This document shows positions 44,360 to 52,572 of a stretch of 64,000 nucleotides of DNA, piece after piece; the stretch's first letter is position 1, and every line of letters starts with the position of its first letter. This stretch comes from Sphingomonas turrisvirgatae (GTDB lineage: Bacteria > Pseudomonadota > Alphaproteobacteria > Sphingomonadales > Sphingomonadaceae): assembly GCF_001721295.1 (NCBI RefSeq), contig NZ_MDDS01000086.1, positions 62,001 through 126,000 of the forward strand, written 5' to 3'. The notes under the pieces are model-generated. The model had not been told where the DNA came from and searched no databases. It saw only the letters and a program-made list of their open reading frames with translations. Position numbers and translations under genes: made by a program.

Positions 44360-45010
44360 CTATAGGCCCGGTTGGTGCGGGGGGGAAGGGTGCGTGGCCT
44401 CGCCGACGAAGGGCATGAGGACCAGCGCGAATATGGCGGCTGGCCACAGGGCGTTCAGACCGGACGATGCATGGCCGAGCGCGCCGACGATCCCACCCGC
44501 GATCAGTCCGGACCACAACATGGCAAAGGGCAGCCAGGCCAGGGGCGGCCCGCCATTTAGCGCGTCGGCGATTCGCTGTCCGATCTTGACGAGCGCTCCA
44601 GTCATGTAGGTGAGGCCAAGCGCATCGCCGTCGTCAGCGAATATCGCGTTCTCGGCTCCCATTGCCGCAGCTGTGAGCGCCAATGAGGCCGGTATGGGGG
44701 CAAAACCGGCGCTGGCGGCTGCAGCGGCGAGCAACGCCGCGACCAGCAGGATGATTCGCTGGCGCCGCCCGCGACGGCGCCTGCCGAGCAAGGTTGCGCC
44801 GGCAACCCCCGTGACGAACGCAGCGACCAGCGTGACGACCAGGGCAACCGATTGTCCCGCCGCAAGCGTCACGCCCAATCGCGTCGAGTTTCCGCTCATG
44901 AAGGAAACGAAATAGCTGCCCGAAGCGAGGAAGGCGACGGCATCGACATATCCTGCCAGCGCGGCAAGCAGGATCGCCACGGTCTGTCGCTTTCGATCGA
45001 GCCGGATCAT
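44360..45010 (-). CDS. DUF1275 (YoaK-family) membrane protein
   Basis: 216 residues, about six membrane segments. The family pattern GYVDAVAFLASGSYFVSFMSGNS near the N-terminus and ALGLTYMTGALVKIGQRIAD in the middle fit DUF1275 proteins, whose function is unknown. It lies between ctaD and ctaB on the same strand, but a perfect terminator separates it from ctaD, so it probably has its own promoter and leads the ctaB group. Confidence 0.85.
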   Translation of the reverse strand: MIRLDRKRQTVAILLAALAGYVDAVAFLASGSYFVSFMSGNSTRLGVTLAAGQSVALVVTLVAAFVTGVAGATLLGRRRRGRRQRIILLVAALLAAAAASAGFAPIPASLALTAAAMGAENAIFADDGDALGLTYMTGALVKIGQRIADALNGGPPLAWLPFAMLWSGLIAGGIVGALGHASSGLNALWPAAIFALVLMPFVGEATHPSPPHQPGL

Positions 45011-45055
45011 CTCCTGATCCTAGCGGCGCAGCGAGCGAAGCTGAACCACCAACGA

Positions 45056-45087
45056 AAACGCCCCGGAAGTTTCCTTCCGGGGCGTTT
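45056..45087 (-). terminator. Perfect bidirectional-looking terminator after ctaD
   Basis: A perfect 14-bp stem (AAACGCCCCGGAAG / CTTCCGGGGCGTTT) around a 4-base loop lies 20 bases past the ctaD stop; on the minus strand it ends in TTTT. Its A- and T-edges could also end transcripts from the other strand. Confidence 0.9.
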
Positions 45088-45107
45088 CGTAGTCAGCTTC
45101 GATGATC

Positions 45108-46787
45108 TCAGTGATGCTTGTCGTCGTCGATCACCGGGAGCGTTTCGAACTGGTGGAACGGCGGCGGGCTGGACAGCGTCCATTCCAGCGTCGTCGCGCC
45201 TTCGCCCCACGGATTGGCTTCGGCCTTCTTGCCCGCGATCAGCGACCAGATCACGTTGATGAAGAAGAAGACCATGCCGACGAGCATGATGGCATAACCC
45301 CAGCTCGCGATCTCGTTGTAGTGGGCATAGGCGTCCGGATAGTCCGGATAGCGGCGCGGCATGCCCTGCAGGCCCAGGAAGTGCATCGGGAAGAACAGGA
45401 TGTTCACGCCGATGAAGAAGACCCAGAAATGCAGCTGGCCGAGCAGCTCGCTGTACATGCGCCCGAACATCTTCGGGAACCAGTAGTAGAAGCCCGCGAA
45501 GAGGCCGAACACGGCACCGAGCGAGAGCACGTAGTGGAAGTGCGCGACCACGTAATAGGTGTCGTGCATGTAATCGTCCACGCCGCCGTTCGCGAGCACC
45601 ACGCCGGTGACGCCGCCCACGGTGAACATGAAGATGAAGCCGATCGCCCAGACCATCGGAGTCTTGAAGCTCATCGACCCGCCCCACATCGTGGCGATCC
45701 ACGAGAAGATCTTCACGCCCGTCGGCACCGCGATGATCATGGTCGCGGCGGTGAAGTACATCTTCACGTTCACGCTCATGCCGGTGGTGAACATGTGGTG
45801 CGCCCACACGACGAAGCCGACCACGCCGATCGCGACCATGGCGTAAGCCATGCCGAGATAGCCGAACACCGGCTTGCGGCTGAAGGTCGAGACGATCTGG
45901 CTGATGATGCCGAAGCCCGGCAGGATCATGATGTACACTTCGGGATGGCCGAAGAACCAGAAGAGGTGCTGGTAGAGTACCGGATCGCCGCCGCCGGCCG
46001 GATCGTAGAAGGTCGTGCCGAAGTTGCGGTCGGTCAGCAGCATGGTGATCGCGGCCGCGAGGACCGGGAGCGCCAGCAGGAGGAGGAAGGCGGTGATCAG
46101 CACCGACCACACGAACAGCGGCATCTTGTGCAGGGTCATGCCCGGCGCGCGCATGTTGAAGATGGTGGTGATGAAGTTGATCGCGCCCAGAATCGACGAG
46201 GCGCCGGCGAGGTGAAGCGAGAGAATCGCCATGTCCACCGACGGCCCAGGCTCGCCATAGGTCGAGAGCGGGGCATAGACGGTCCAGCCGGTGCCCGCGC
46301 CGCCGCCGACGAACGGCGAAGCGAGGAGCAGGATGAACGCCGGCACGAGCAGCCAGAAGGACAGGTTGTTCATGCGCGGGAACGCCATGTCCGGCGCGCC
46401 GATCATGATCGGAACGAACCAGTTGCCGAAGCCGCCGATCATCGCCGGCATGACCATGAAGAACACCATGATCAGGCCGTGCGCCGTGATCAGCACGTTC
46501 CAGAAGTGCAGCGATTCGTCGAACGACTGCTCGCCGCCGTGCAGCATCGAGGCCCAGGTGCCGAGATACTGGATGCCCGGCTGCGCCAGCTCGAGGCGCA
46601 TCAGGCCCGAGATGCCGCCGCCGATGATCCCCGCGACAATTGCGAAGATCAGGTACAGCGTGCCGATGTCCTTGTGGTTGGTCGAGAGGAACCAGCGCGC
46701 GAAGAAGCCGGGCAGATGATCGGCATCATGGGCGTGGTCGTCATGGTGCGCCGTGAAGGCGTGCGCGTCGCGTGCAACGTCAGTCAT
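45108..46787 (-). CDS. ctaD: Cytochrome c oxidase subunit I
   Basis: 559 residues, twelve membrane segments. Heme-copper ligands and the Tyr-His site are in WFFGHPEVYIMILPG and HHMFTTGM, and the heme ligands in HDTYYVVAHFHYVLS. The GHPEVY motif with its glutamate marks an A1-type proton-pumping enzyme, and an N-terminal histidine in AHGLIMVFFMVMP ligates low-spin heme. ATG overlaps the ctaC stop by one base (TAATG). Confidence 0.97.
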   Translation of the reverse strand: MTDVARDAHAFTAHHDDHAHDADHLPGFFARWFLSTNHKDIGTLYLIFAIVAGIIGGGISGLMRLELAQPGIQYLGTWASMLHGGEQSFDESLHFWNVLITAHGLIMVFFMVMPAMIGGFGNWFVPIMIGAPDMAFPRMNNLSFWLLVPAFILLLASPFVGGGAGTGWTVYAPLSTYGEPGPSVDMAILSLHLAGASSILGAINFITTIFNMRAPGMTLHKMPLFVWSVLITAFLLLLALPVLAAAITMLLTDRNFGTTFYDPAGGGDPVLYQHLFWFFGHPEVYIMILPGFGIISQIVSTFSRKPVFGYLGMAYAMVAIGVVGFVVWAHHMFTTGMSVNVKMYFTAATMIIAVPTGVKIFSWIATMWGGSMSFKTPMVWAIGFIFMFTVGGVTGVVLANGGVDDYMHDTYYVVAHFHYVLSLGAVFGLFAGFYYWFPKMFGRMYSELLGQLHFWVFFIGVNILFFPMHFLGLQGMPRRYPDYPDAYAHYNEIASWGYAIMLVGMVFFFINVIWSLIAGKKAEANPWGEGATTLEWTLSSPPPFHQFETLPVIDDDKHH

Positions 46788-47953
46788 TATTGCTGGTCCA
46801 GATTGCCGGTGGCGGCTTGATTGGTGGTGGACGGTTCCTCAATCGCGTTGACGAGGCCGTCCGCTTCGGTGGCGTTGTCGGCCGCCGGCAGTTCGGGCTT
46901 GGTCGATGCCGACTTGGGTTCAGGCATCTTGCCGCCCTTGGCCGCGATCCACTGCGCGAAGACCGCCGGTTCGACCGCCTCGACGACGATCGGCATATAG
47001 GCGTGGCGCGCGCCGCACAGTTCCGAGCACTGGCCGAAATAGACGCCGGGCTTTTCGACCGTGAAGCTGGTTTCGTTGAGGCGACCGGGGATCGCGTCGA
47101 TCTTGATCCAGAAAGCGGGGATCGCCCAGCTGTGGATCACGTCGTTCGCGGTGGCGATCAGGCGCACGGGCACGCCGACCGGCACGACGATGCGGTTGTC
47201 GACTGCGAGCAGGCGCGGACCGTCGACGTCGGTGCGATAGCGCGCACCGGCGGCAACCTCGTTCTTTTCCTTGAGCATGTTGGCGGTGATCGAGATGCCG
47301 CCATGATCGGGATATTCGTACGACCAGTACCACTGGTTGCCGATCGCCTTGATCGTGACCGCATTCTCGGGCGCGGGCTTGAACTGCTTGGCCAGCAGCG
47401 AGATCGACGGCCAGGCGATGACCGCGAGGATCAGCACGGGCACGACGGTCCAGATGATCTCGATCAGCGTGTTGTGGCTGGTCTTCGAGGGAACCGGGTT
47501 CGCCTTGCGACGGAAGCGGATGATCGTCCAGGCGAGCAGGATCAGCACGAAGATCGAAATGATCGTGATGATCGGCAGCAGGATCGCGTTGTGGAAGGTC
47601 TTGGCGGTCTCGCCGTTCTTCGTCACCTGCGGCTGGATGCCCAAGCGCTTGTCGACCGGCTGGCCATAACCGTCGGCCATCGGGCCGTTCTTGTGCGTAC
47701 CGTCGGCATTGAGCAGCGGATCGGCCGGGTTTGCCGGAGTCGCGGCGGCGGCCTGCTGCGCCAGGTTGCCGGGCGCGGTAACCGGCGAAGGCGTCGCCAC
47801 GGTGACCGGGGCCGGTGCCTCGGGCGCTTCGGCGCTCGGTGCGGTCGGAGCCGGAGTTCCCTGGCCCTGAGCAACGCCGCCGGCGAGCGCGAGGCCAGCG
47901 GCCAGAACGATCGCCTTCAATCCATGCATGCGCATCTTGTCGTTCAACCCCAT
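46787..47953 (-). CDS. ctaC: Cytochrome c oxidase subunit II
   Basis: 388 residues from ATG 47953. Signal peptide (about 7-30), a low-complexity Pro/Ala/Thr linker (about 30-90) and two membrane segments; then the cupredoxin domain with QWYWSYEYPDHG and the CuA site FGQCSELCGARHAYMP. Longer than E. coli-type subunits because of the linker and a C-terminal tail rich in Ala and Glu (KSASTKPELPAADNATEADG). First gene of the oxidase run; the divergent pyrE lies upstream. Confidence 0.95.
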   Translation of the reverse strand: MGLNDKMRMHGLKAIVLAAGLALAGGVAQGQGTPAPTAPSAEAPEAPAPVTVATPSPVTAPGNLAQQAAAATPANPADPLLNADGTHKNGPMADGYGQPVDKRLGIQPQVTKNGETAKTFHNAILLPIITIISIFVLILLAWTIIRFRRKANPVPSKTSHNTLIEIIWTVVPVLILAVIAWPSISLLAKQFKPAPENAVTIKAIGNQWYWSYEYPDHGGISITANMLKEKNEVAAGARYRTDVDGPRLLAVDNRIVVPVGVPVRLIATANDVIHSWAIPAFWIKIDAIPGRLNETSFTVEKPGVYFGQCSELCGARHAYMPIVVEAVEPAVFAQWIAAKGGKMPEPKSASTKPELPAADNATEADGLVNAIEEPSTTNQAATGNLDQQ

Positions 47954-48159
47954 GTTTCCATATTCACCCCACCCATGCTGCCATGATGTGCGGGGGGCGC
48001 CGGGTTTCCGGTCGCGCGGGCGCAACTTGCCCGTTGGACGCCGCCTATAGCACCGTCGTCGCGTGTCTCAAGGTTATCCCGTTCTCTTTTTCGGAGCGGT
48101 TGCGGCGCGACTCGCCCGCGCCTAGATGCGGTGGCGCAACGATGGAGCCGTGCCAAGCG

Positions 48160-48744
48160 ATGACGGACGACGAGGTTCTGGACGAGTTTCGCGCGGCGCA
48201 GGCGCTGCTGGAAGGCCATTTCATCCTGTCGTCCGGGCTGCGCAGCCCGCGCTATCTGCAATGCGCGCGCGTGCTGATGAATCCCGCGCGGGCCGGGCGG
48301 CTGGCGGCGGCCGTCGCGGCGAGGATCCCCGACGATCTGCGCGCGCGGATCACCGCCGTGGTGTCGCCCGCAATGGGCGGCGTGATCGCCGGGCAGGAAG
48401 TGGCGCGGGCGCTGAACGTGGATGCAATGTTCGTCGAGCGCCCGACCGGCACGTTCGAACTGCGCCGCGGCTTTCGGCTCGAGCCGGGCCAGCAAGTGCT
48501 GATGATGGAGGATGTCGTCACCACCGGGCTGAGTTCCCGCGAGGCGATCAAGGCGATCGAGGAAGCGGGTGGCGAGGTGATCGCGGCGGCAAGCCTGGTC
48601 GATCGGTCGAACGGTACAGCGGATCTCGGCGTGCCGTTCTTCCCGCTGATCCGCCTCGACGTGCCGAGTTACGAGGCCGACTCGCTGCCGCCCGAACTGG
48701 CGGCGATCCCGGCGATCAAGCCGGGGAGCCGGGCAGCGGCATGA
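48160..48744 (+). CDS. pyrE: Orotate phosphoribosyltransferase
   Basis: 194 residues from ATG 48160 (MTDDEVLDEFRAAQALL); an in-frame ATG at 48142 adds six residues and cannot be ruled out. PyrE joins orotate to PRPP in pyrimidine synthesis. The PRPP loop is VLMMEDVVTTGLSSREA. It is the shorter, GHFILSSGLRSPRYLQC-type enzyme found in Alphaproteobacteria. pdxJ overlaps its stop by 4 bases. Confidence 0.95.
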   Translation: MTDDEVLDEFRAAQALLEGHFILSSGLRSPRYLQCARVLMNPARAGRLAAAVAARIPDDLRARITAVVSPAMGGVIAGQEVARALNVDAMFVERPTGTFELRRGFRLEPGQQVLMMEDVVTTGLSSREAIKAIEEAGGEVIAAASLVDRSNGTADLGVPFFPLIRLDVPSYEADSLPPELAAIPAIKPGSRAAA

Positions 48745-49466
48745 GTGAGCTGCGCCTTGGGGTGAACATCGATCACGTGGCGACCGTGCGCAATGCGCGC
48801 GGAAGCGGCTATCCCGATCCGGTGCGCGCGGCGTTGCTGGCGGCGCAGGCGGGGGCGGGCGGCATCACCGCGCATCTGCGCGAGGACCGGCGGCACATCA
48901 CCGACGCGGATATCGCGCGGCTCGCGGCGGAACTGACCGTTCCGCTCAACCTGGAGATGGCAGCAACCGACGAGATGCTGGCGATCGCGCTGCGTCATCG
49001 CCCGCATGCCGCCTGCATCGTGCCCGAGAAGCGCGAGGAGCGCACGACCGAGGGCGGGCTGGACGCGCGCGGGCAGCATGACCTGCTCGCGCCGATGTGT
49101 GCGGAGCTGCGCAACGCCAACATTCGCGTGTCGCTGTTCATCGAGCCTGATCCGGCGCAGATCGAGGCCGCGCTGCGGCTGGGTGCGCCGGTGGTCGAGC
49201 TGCACACCGGGCGATATTGCGAGCTTGAGGGCGAGGCGCGTACCGCCGAGCTGCGCCGCATTGCCGACGCCGCGGCATTGGCCGCGAAGAACGGGATCGA
49301 AGTCCATGCCGGACATGGCCTGACCTTCGACAATGTCGTGCCGATCGCGGCGATCCCGCAGGTCCGCGAATTGAACATCGGCCATTTCCTGATCGGCGAA
49401 GCGATCTTCGACGGGCTGGGGCCGGTGGTGAAGCGGATGCGCGCGTTGATGGACGCGGCGCGATGA
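48741..49466 (+). CDS. pdxJ: Pyridoxine 5'-phosphate synthase
   Basis: 241 residues. PdxJ closes the pyridine ring of vitamin B6. The substrate-binding N-terminus LGVNIDHVATVRNARG, ITAHLREDRRHITD, the glutamate in NLEMAATDEM and the C-terminal GLTFDNVVPIAAIP with ELNIGHFLIGEAIF are intact. acpS follows after 67 bases that hold a repeat. Confidence 0.96.
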   Translation: MSELRLGVNIDHVATVRNARGSGYPDPVRAALLAAQAGAGGITAHLREDRRHITDADIARLAAELTVPLNLEMAATDEMLAIALRHRPHAACIVPEKREERTTEGGLDARGQHDLLAPMCAELRNANIRVSLFIEPDPAQIEAALRLGAPVVELHTGRYCELEGEARTAELRRIADAAALAAKNGIEVHAGHGLTFDNVVPIAAIPQVRELNIGHFLIGEAIFDGLGPVVKRMRALMDAAR

Positions 49467-49470
49467 AGTT

Positions 49471-49530
49471 CTCTCTCCCATCAAGGGAGGGAAGGAGCCC
49501 GCGGGCGTCGGCGCGTGGGAAGGGTGAGGG
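49471..49530 (+). repeat. GA-rich dispersed element carrying the acpS ribosome binding site
   Basis: CTCCC (49475-49479) / GGGAG (49485-49489) is followed after a GC-rich spacer by GGAAGGGTGAGGG (49518-49530). The same 13-mer occurs on the minus strand at 59920-59932, also beside CTCTCCC sequences. Here it lies 3 bases before the acpS TTG and supplies its Shine-Dalgarno. Confidence 0.6.
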
Positions 49531-49533
49531 AAA

Positions 49534-49938
49534 TTGATCATCGGGATCGGCTCCGACCTCTGCAACATCGAGCGGATACAGGCTTCGCTCGACCGGTTCG
49601 GGACGCGCTTCGAAAACCGCGTGTTCACCGAGCTCGAGCTGGCCAAGGCGAAGCGCCGGCCGCTGAACTATGCCGCGACGCTGGCCAAGCGCTTTGCCGC
49701 GAAGGAGGCTTTTTCCAAAGCGGTCGGGACCGGATTCAAGGCCGGGGTGTTCATGCGGGACATCGGCGTCGTCAACGCGCCTTCCGGTGCGCCGACGCTG
49801 GCGCTGACCGGCGGGGCGAAGGCGCGGCTCGAAACGATGGTGCCGGCGGGGCACAAGGTGCGCGTGCACCTGACGCTGACCGACGACCATCCCTGGGCGC
49901 AGGCGCTGGTGGTGATCGAGGCGCTGCCCGAAGGATGA
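49534..49938 (+). CDS. acpS: Holo-[acyl-carrier-protein] synthase
   Basis: 134 residues from a TTG start at 49534, preceded by GTGAGGG. AcpS transfers phosphopantetheine from CoA to apo-ACP. The metal-binding Asp8 is in IGSDLCNIERI and Glu58 in RFAAKEAFSKAVG, both diagnostic. It lies upstream of lepB as in the usual acpS-lepB-rnc-era order, but rnc-era are elsewhere in this window. Confidence 0.95.
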   Translation: MIIGIGSDLCNIERIQASLDRFGTRFENRVFTELELAKAKRRPLNYAATLAKRFAAKEAFSKAVGTGFKAGVFMRDIGVVNAPSGAPTLALTGGAKARLETMVPAGHKVRVHLTLTDDHPWAQALVVIEALPEG

Positions 49939-49948
49939 GGACGTGCGG

Positions 49949-50827
49949 ATGGCCGGGGACGCGGCGTTGAAGATCAAGGACGGGAAGGTCGAGCACGACG
50001 AACCCGAGGCCGAGTCCGGCACCGACTGGTGGGGCGAGGTCAAGGGCATCTTGTGGCTGATCCTGGCGGTGCTCGGCTTTCACAGCCTGATCGCCAAGCC
50101 CTTTTACATCCCGTCCGAATCGATGATGCCGAGCCTGCTGGTCGGCGACCGGCTGGTGGTGACGAAATATCCCTATGGCTATTCCTATGTCACGCCGACC
50201 TTCCACATCCTGCCGTTCATGAAGGGGCGGCTGCTGGGCCGCGTGCCCGAGCGCGGCGACATCGTGATCGTGACGCCGACCGATGCGCGCAGCGACTATA
50301 TCAAGCGAGTCATCGGCCTGCCCGGTGACGTGGTCGAGATGCATGGCGGCATCCTGTACCTGAACGGGCGGCAGGTACAGCGCGAGCGGCTGGGGCTGCG
50401 CGCGCTGAAGGTCGACGAAAATCTGCAATGCGATCCGGCGCACTATCCCGGCGCGCTGGGCCGCGACGCGAGCGGGGCGCCGGTGTGCAATGTGCCCATC
50501 GTGCGCGAGACGCTGCCGAACGGCAAAAGCTATGACACGATCGACATGCTGCCAGCCTCGCCCGGCGACAATTTCGCGCCGGTGCGGATCCCCGCCGGCC
50601 ATTTGTGGCTGATGGGCGACAACCGGGACAATAGCGCCGACAGCCGCTTCACGCTGGCCGAGGAAGGGTTGGGCGGAGCGGTGCCGATCGAGAATATCGG
50701 GGGGCGCGCTGAGTTCATCACTTTCAGCCTGGACGGCAGCGAAAGCTGGAACCCGTTGAGCTGGGTGGGATCGCTGCGCTCGGGCCGGGCGGGCGAATCG
50801 CTGCGCCCTGACTCAGGCGGCAACTGA
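49949..50827 (+). CDS. lepB: Signal peptidase I (copy 2, acpS cluster)
   Basis: 292 residues from ATG 49949; GAGGA upstream is better placed for this start than for the in-frame GTG at 49943. An acidic lead, one membrane segment (about 32-50), nucleophile Ser58 in IPSESMMPSLL, base Lys119 in YIKRVIGLPGD, and box E GDNRDNSADSR. It is clearly diverged from the copy at 18197: the nucleophile motif is SESM rather than SGSM, and the insert before box E is shorter. Confidence 0.95.
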   Translation: MAGDAALKIKDGKVEHDEPEAESGTDWWGEVKGILWLILAVLGFHSLIAKPFYIPSESMMPSLLVGDRLVVTKYPYGYSYVTPTFHILPFMKGRLLGRVPERGDIVIVTPTDARSDYIKRVIGLPGDVVEMHGGILYLNGRQVQRERLGLRALKVDENLQCDPAHYPGALGRDASGAPVCNVPIVRETLPNGKSYDTIDMLPASPGDNFAPVRIPAGHLWLMGDNRDNSADSRFTLAEEGLGGAVPIENIGGRAEFITFSLDGSESWNPLSWVGSLRSGRAGESLRPDSGGN

Positions 50828-50830
50828 GCG

Positions 50831-51940
50831 GTGGCGGCCGACGAGATCAAGGTCACGCGCGAACCCGGGCCGAACGAGCTGCGCGACCCGGTGGTCCGCG
50901 CCGAACTGACCCGGGCGAGCGTGTGGTTCGCGCTGGCGGCGGGGGTCGCGGTCGTCGTGCTGCTCATTCAACCCTTGCTGCTGATCTTCGCCGCGCTGGT
51001 CGTCGCCGCGATGCTCGACGGGGGCACGCGCCTCATTCGCAAGGTCGTGCCGATCCCGCGCGGCATCGCATTGCTGATCGTCGTGTGCCTCGTCATCGGG
51101 TTCATCGGCAGTGTGCTCTACCTGACCGGCGTCGAGATCGCGGCGCAGGCCGAGCAGTTGCGCCAGACCCTCGAAATCCAGGCGGCGCGGTTGAGCGCAT
51201 GGCTGGCGGAAGTCGGGCTGATGCCGGCCAAGTCGGACTTGAAGGGGCTGGCGCAGCAGGCGCTGGGCACGGTCGGACGGCTGACCTCGTTCATCGGCGG
51301 CGCGGTCGGCGCGATCGCGAGCTTCATCCTGGTGCTGATCATCGGGCTGTTCGTGGCGATGGACCCGCGGCTGTACGAGCGCGGGCTGCAATGGATGGTG
51401 CCGTTGGGGTCGCGTGAGCAATTCGCCGTCACGCTGGCGCGGATGGCGCGGACGTTGCGCGTGCTGATGGCGGGTCGGCTGCTCGGCATGCTGGTCGAAG
51501 GGGTCCTGACCTGGATCCTCCTGTCGATCGCCGGCGTTCCGATGGCGCTGCTGCTCGGGATCATCACCGGCATGCTCGCCTTCATCCCCAATGTCGGCGC
51601 GTTCATCTCCGGCGTGCTCATGGTTTCGGTCGGCTTCAGTGCGGGGCAGAGCGAGGGGCTGTGGGCGATCGCGATCTATTTCGGAGTGCAGAATTTCGAC
51701 GGCTATGTCCTGCTGCCGATCATTGCCAAGCGCACCGTCGACATGCCGCCGGCGCTGACCGTATCGTCGCAGGTGCTGGCGAGCACGCTGTTCGGCTTTC
51801 TGGGCCTGGCGCTTGCCGATCCGATCGTGGCGATGATCAAGGTGGCGCTGGAGCGGCGCTCCGAACAGGCAGTTGAGGCCGGCGTGACCGCCGAAGAGGC
51901 GGACGGGCTGGTGATGCAGAGCGAGGGTGAGCCGGCATGA
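50831..51940 (+). CDS. AI-2E-family (TqsA/PerM-type) transporter
   Basis: 369 residues from GTG 50831, three bases after lepB. About eight membrane segments with a soluble helical section in the middle (VEIAAQAEQLRQTLEIQ) and the family segment TGMLAFIPNVGAFISG plus a late LASTLFGFLGLALADPI. Some members export autoinducer-2, most are uncharacterised. A short acidic C-terminal tail follows the last membrane segment. Confidence 0.86.
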   Translation: MAADEIKVTREPGPNELRDPVVRAELTRASVWFALAAGVAVVVLLIQPLLLIFAALVVAAMLDGGTRLIRKVVPIPRGIALLIVVCLVIGFIGSVLYLTGVEIAAQAEQLRQTLEIQAARLSAWLAEVGLMPAKSDLKGLAQQALGTVGRLTSFIGGAVGAIASFILVLIIGLFVAMDPRLYERGLQWMVPLGSREQFAVTLARMARTLRVLMAGRLLGMLVEGVLTWILLSIAGVPMALLLGIITGMLAFIPNVGAFISGVLMVSVGFSAGQSEGLWAIAIYFGVQNFDGYVLLPIIAKRTVDMPPALTVSSQVLASTLFGFLGLALADPIVAMIKVALERRSEQAVEAGVTAEEADGLVMQSEGEPA

Positions 51941-52572
51941 TCCTGTACGACTATTTCCGATCGTCCGCGGCGTATCGCGTACGCATCGCGCTTAACCTCA
52001 AGGGCGTGACCTATCAGGCAGTCGAGGTGCATCTGGTCGAGGGTGCGCAGCGCTCGCCCGAGCATCTGGCGCGCAACCCGCAGGGCTTCGTGCCCGCGCT
52101 GGCGCTGGACGATGGAACGATCCTGACGCAGAGCCTGGCGATCATCGAATGGCTCGACGCCACCTATCCCGAGCCGCGGCTGATCCCGGCCGAGCCGCTG
52201 GCCCGCGCGCGGGCGATGGCGCAGGCGCTGACGATCGCGGCCGACATCCATCCGCTCAACAACCTGCGCGTGCTGAAACGGCTGAAACAATCGGGCATCG
52301 CGGACGACGCGCGGGATGACTGGTACCGGCATTGGGTGGCCGAGGGATTTGCCGCGCTGGAGCAGATGGCCGGCGCCGATGCTGCCAATGGGCCTTATCT
52401 CGGCGGCGACACGCCGGGCATCGCCGACGTGCTGCTGGTGCCGCAGATGTACAATGCGCGGCGCTTCGACCTGCCGCTCGACGCCTATCCCCGGCTGGTC
52501 GCGGCAGACGCGGCTGCGCGCGCGCTCGAACCCTTTGCGGCGGCGAGTCCGGAGCGAGTGAAGCCGCAATGA
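51937..52572 (+). CDS. maiA: Maleylacetoacetate isomerase (zeta-class GST)
   Basis: 211 residues. The N-terminal glutathione-binding motif SSAAYRVRIALNLKG is the zeta-class signature, and LTQSLAIIEWLDATYP and NNLRVLKRL follow. MaiA isomerises maleylacetoacetate in tyrosine breakdown; the other genes of that pathway are not here. It overlaps the previous gene by 4 bases (ATGA). Confidence 0.9.
   Translation: MILYDYFRSSAAYRVRIALNLKGVTYQAVEVHLVEGAQRSPEHLARNPQGFVPALALDDGTILTQSLAIIEWLDATYPEPRLIPAEPLARARAMAQALTIAADIHPLNNLRVLKRLKQSGIADDARDDWYRHWVAEGFAALEQMAGADAANGPYLGGDTPGIADVLLVPQMYNARRFDLPLDAYPRLVAADAAARALEPFAAASPERVKPQ

Noticed and set aside
45102..46820. Open frame of about 570 codons on the plus strand
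   Set aside because: Antisense to ctaD; histidine/glutamate-rich and without fold-like pattern.
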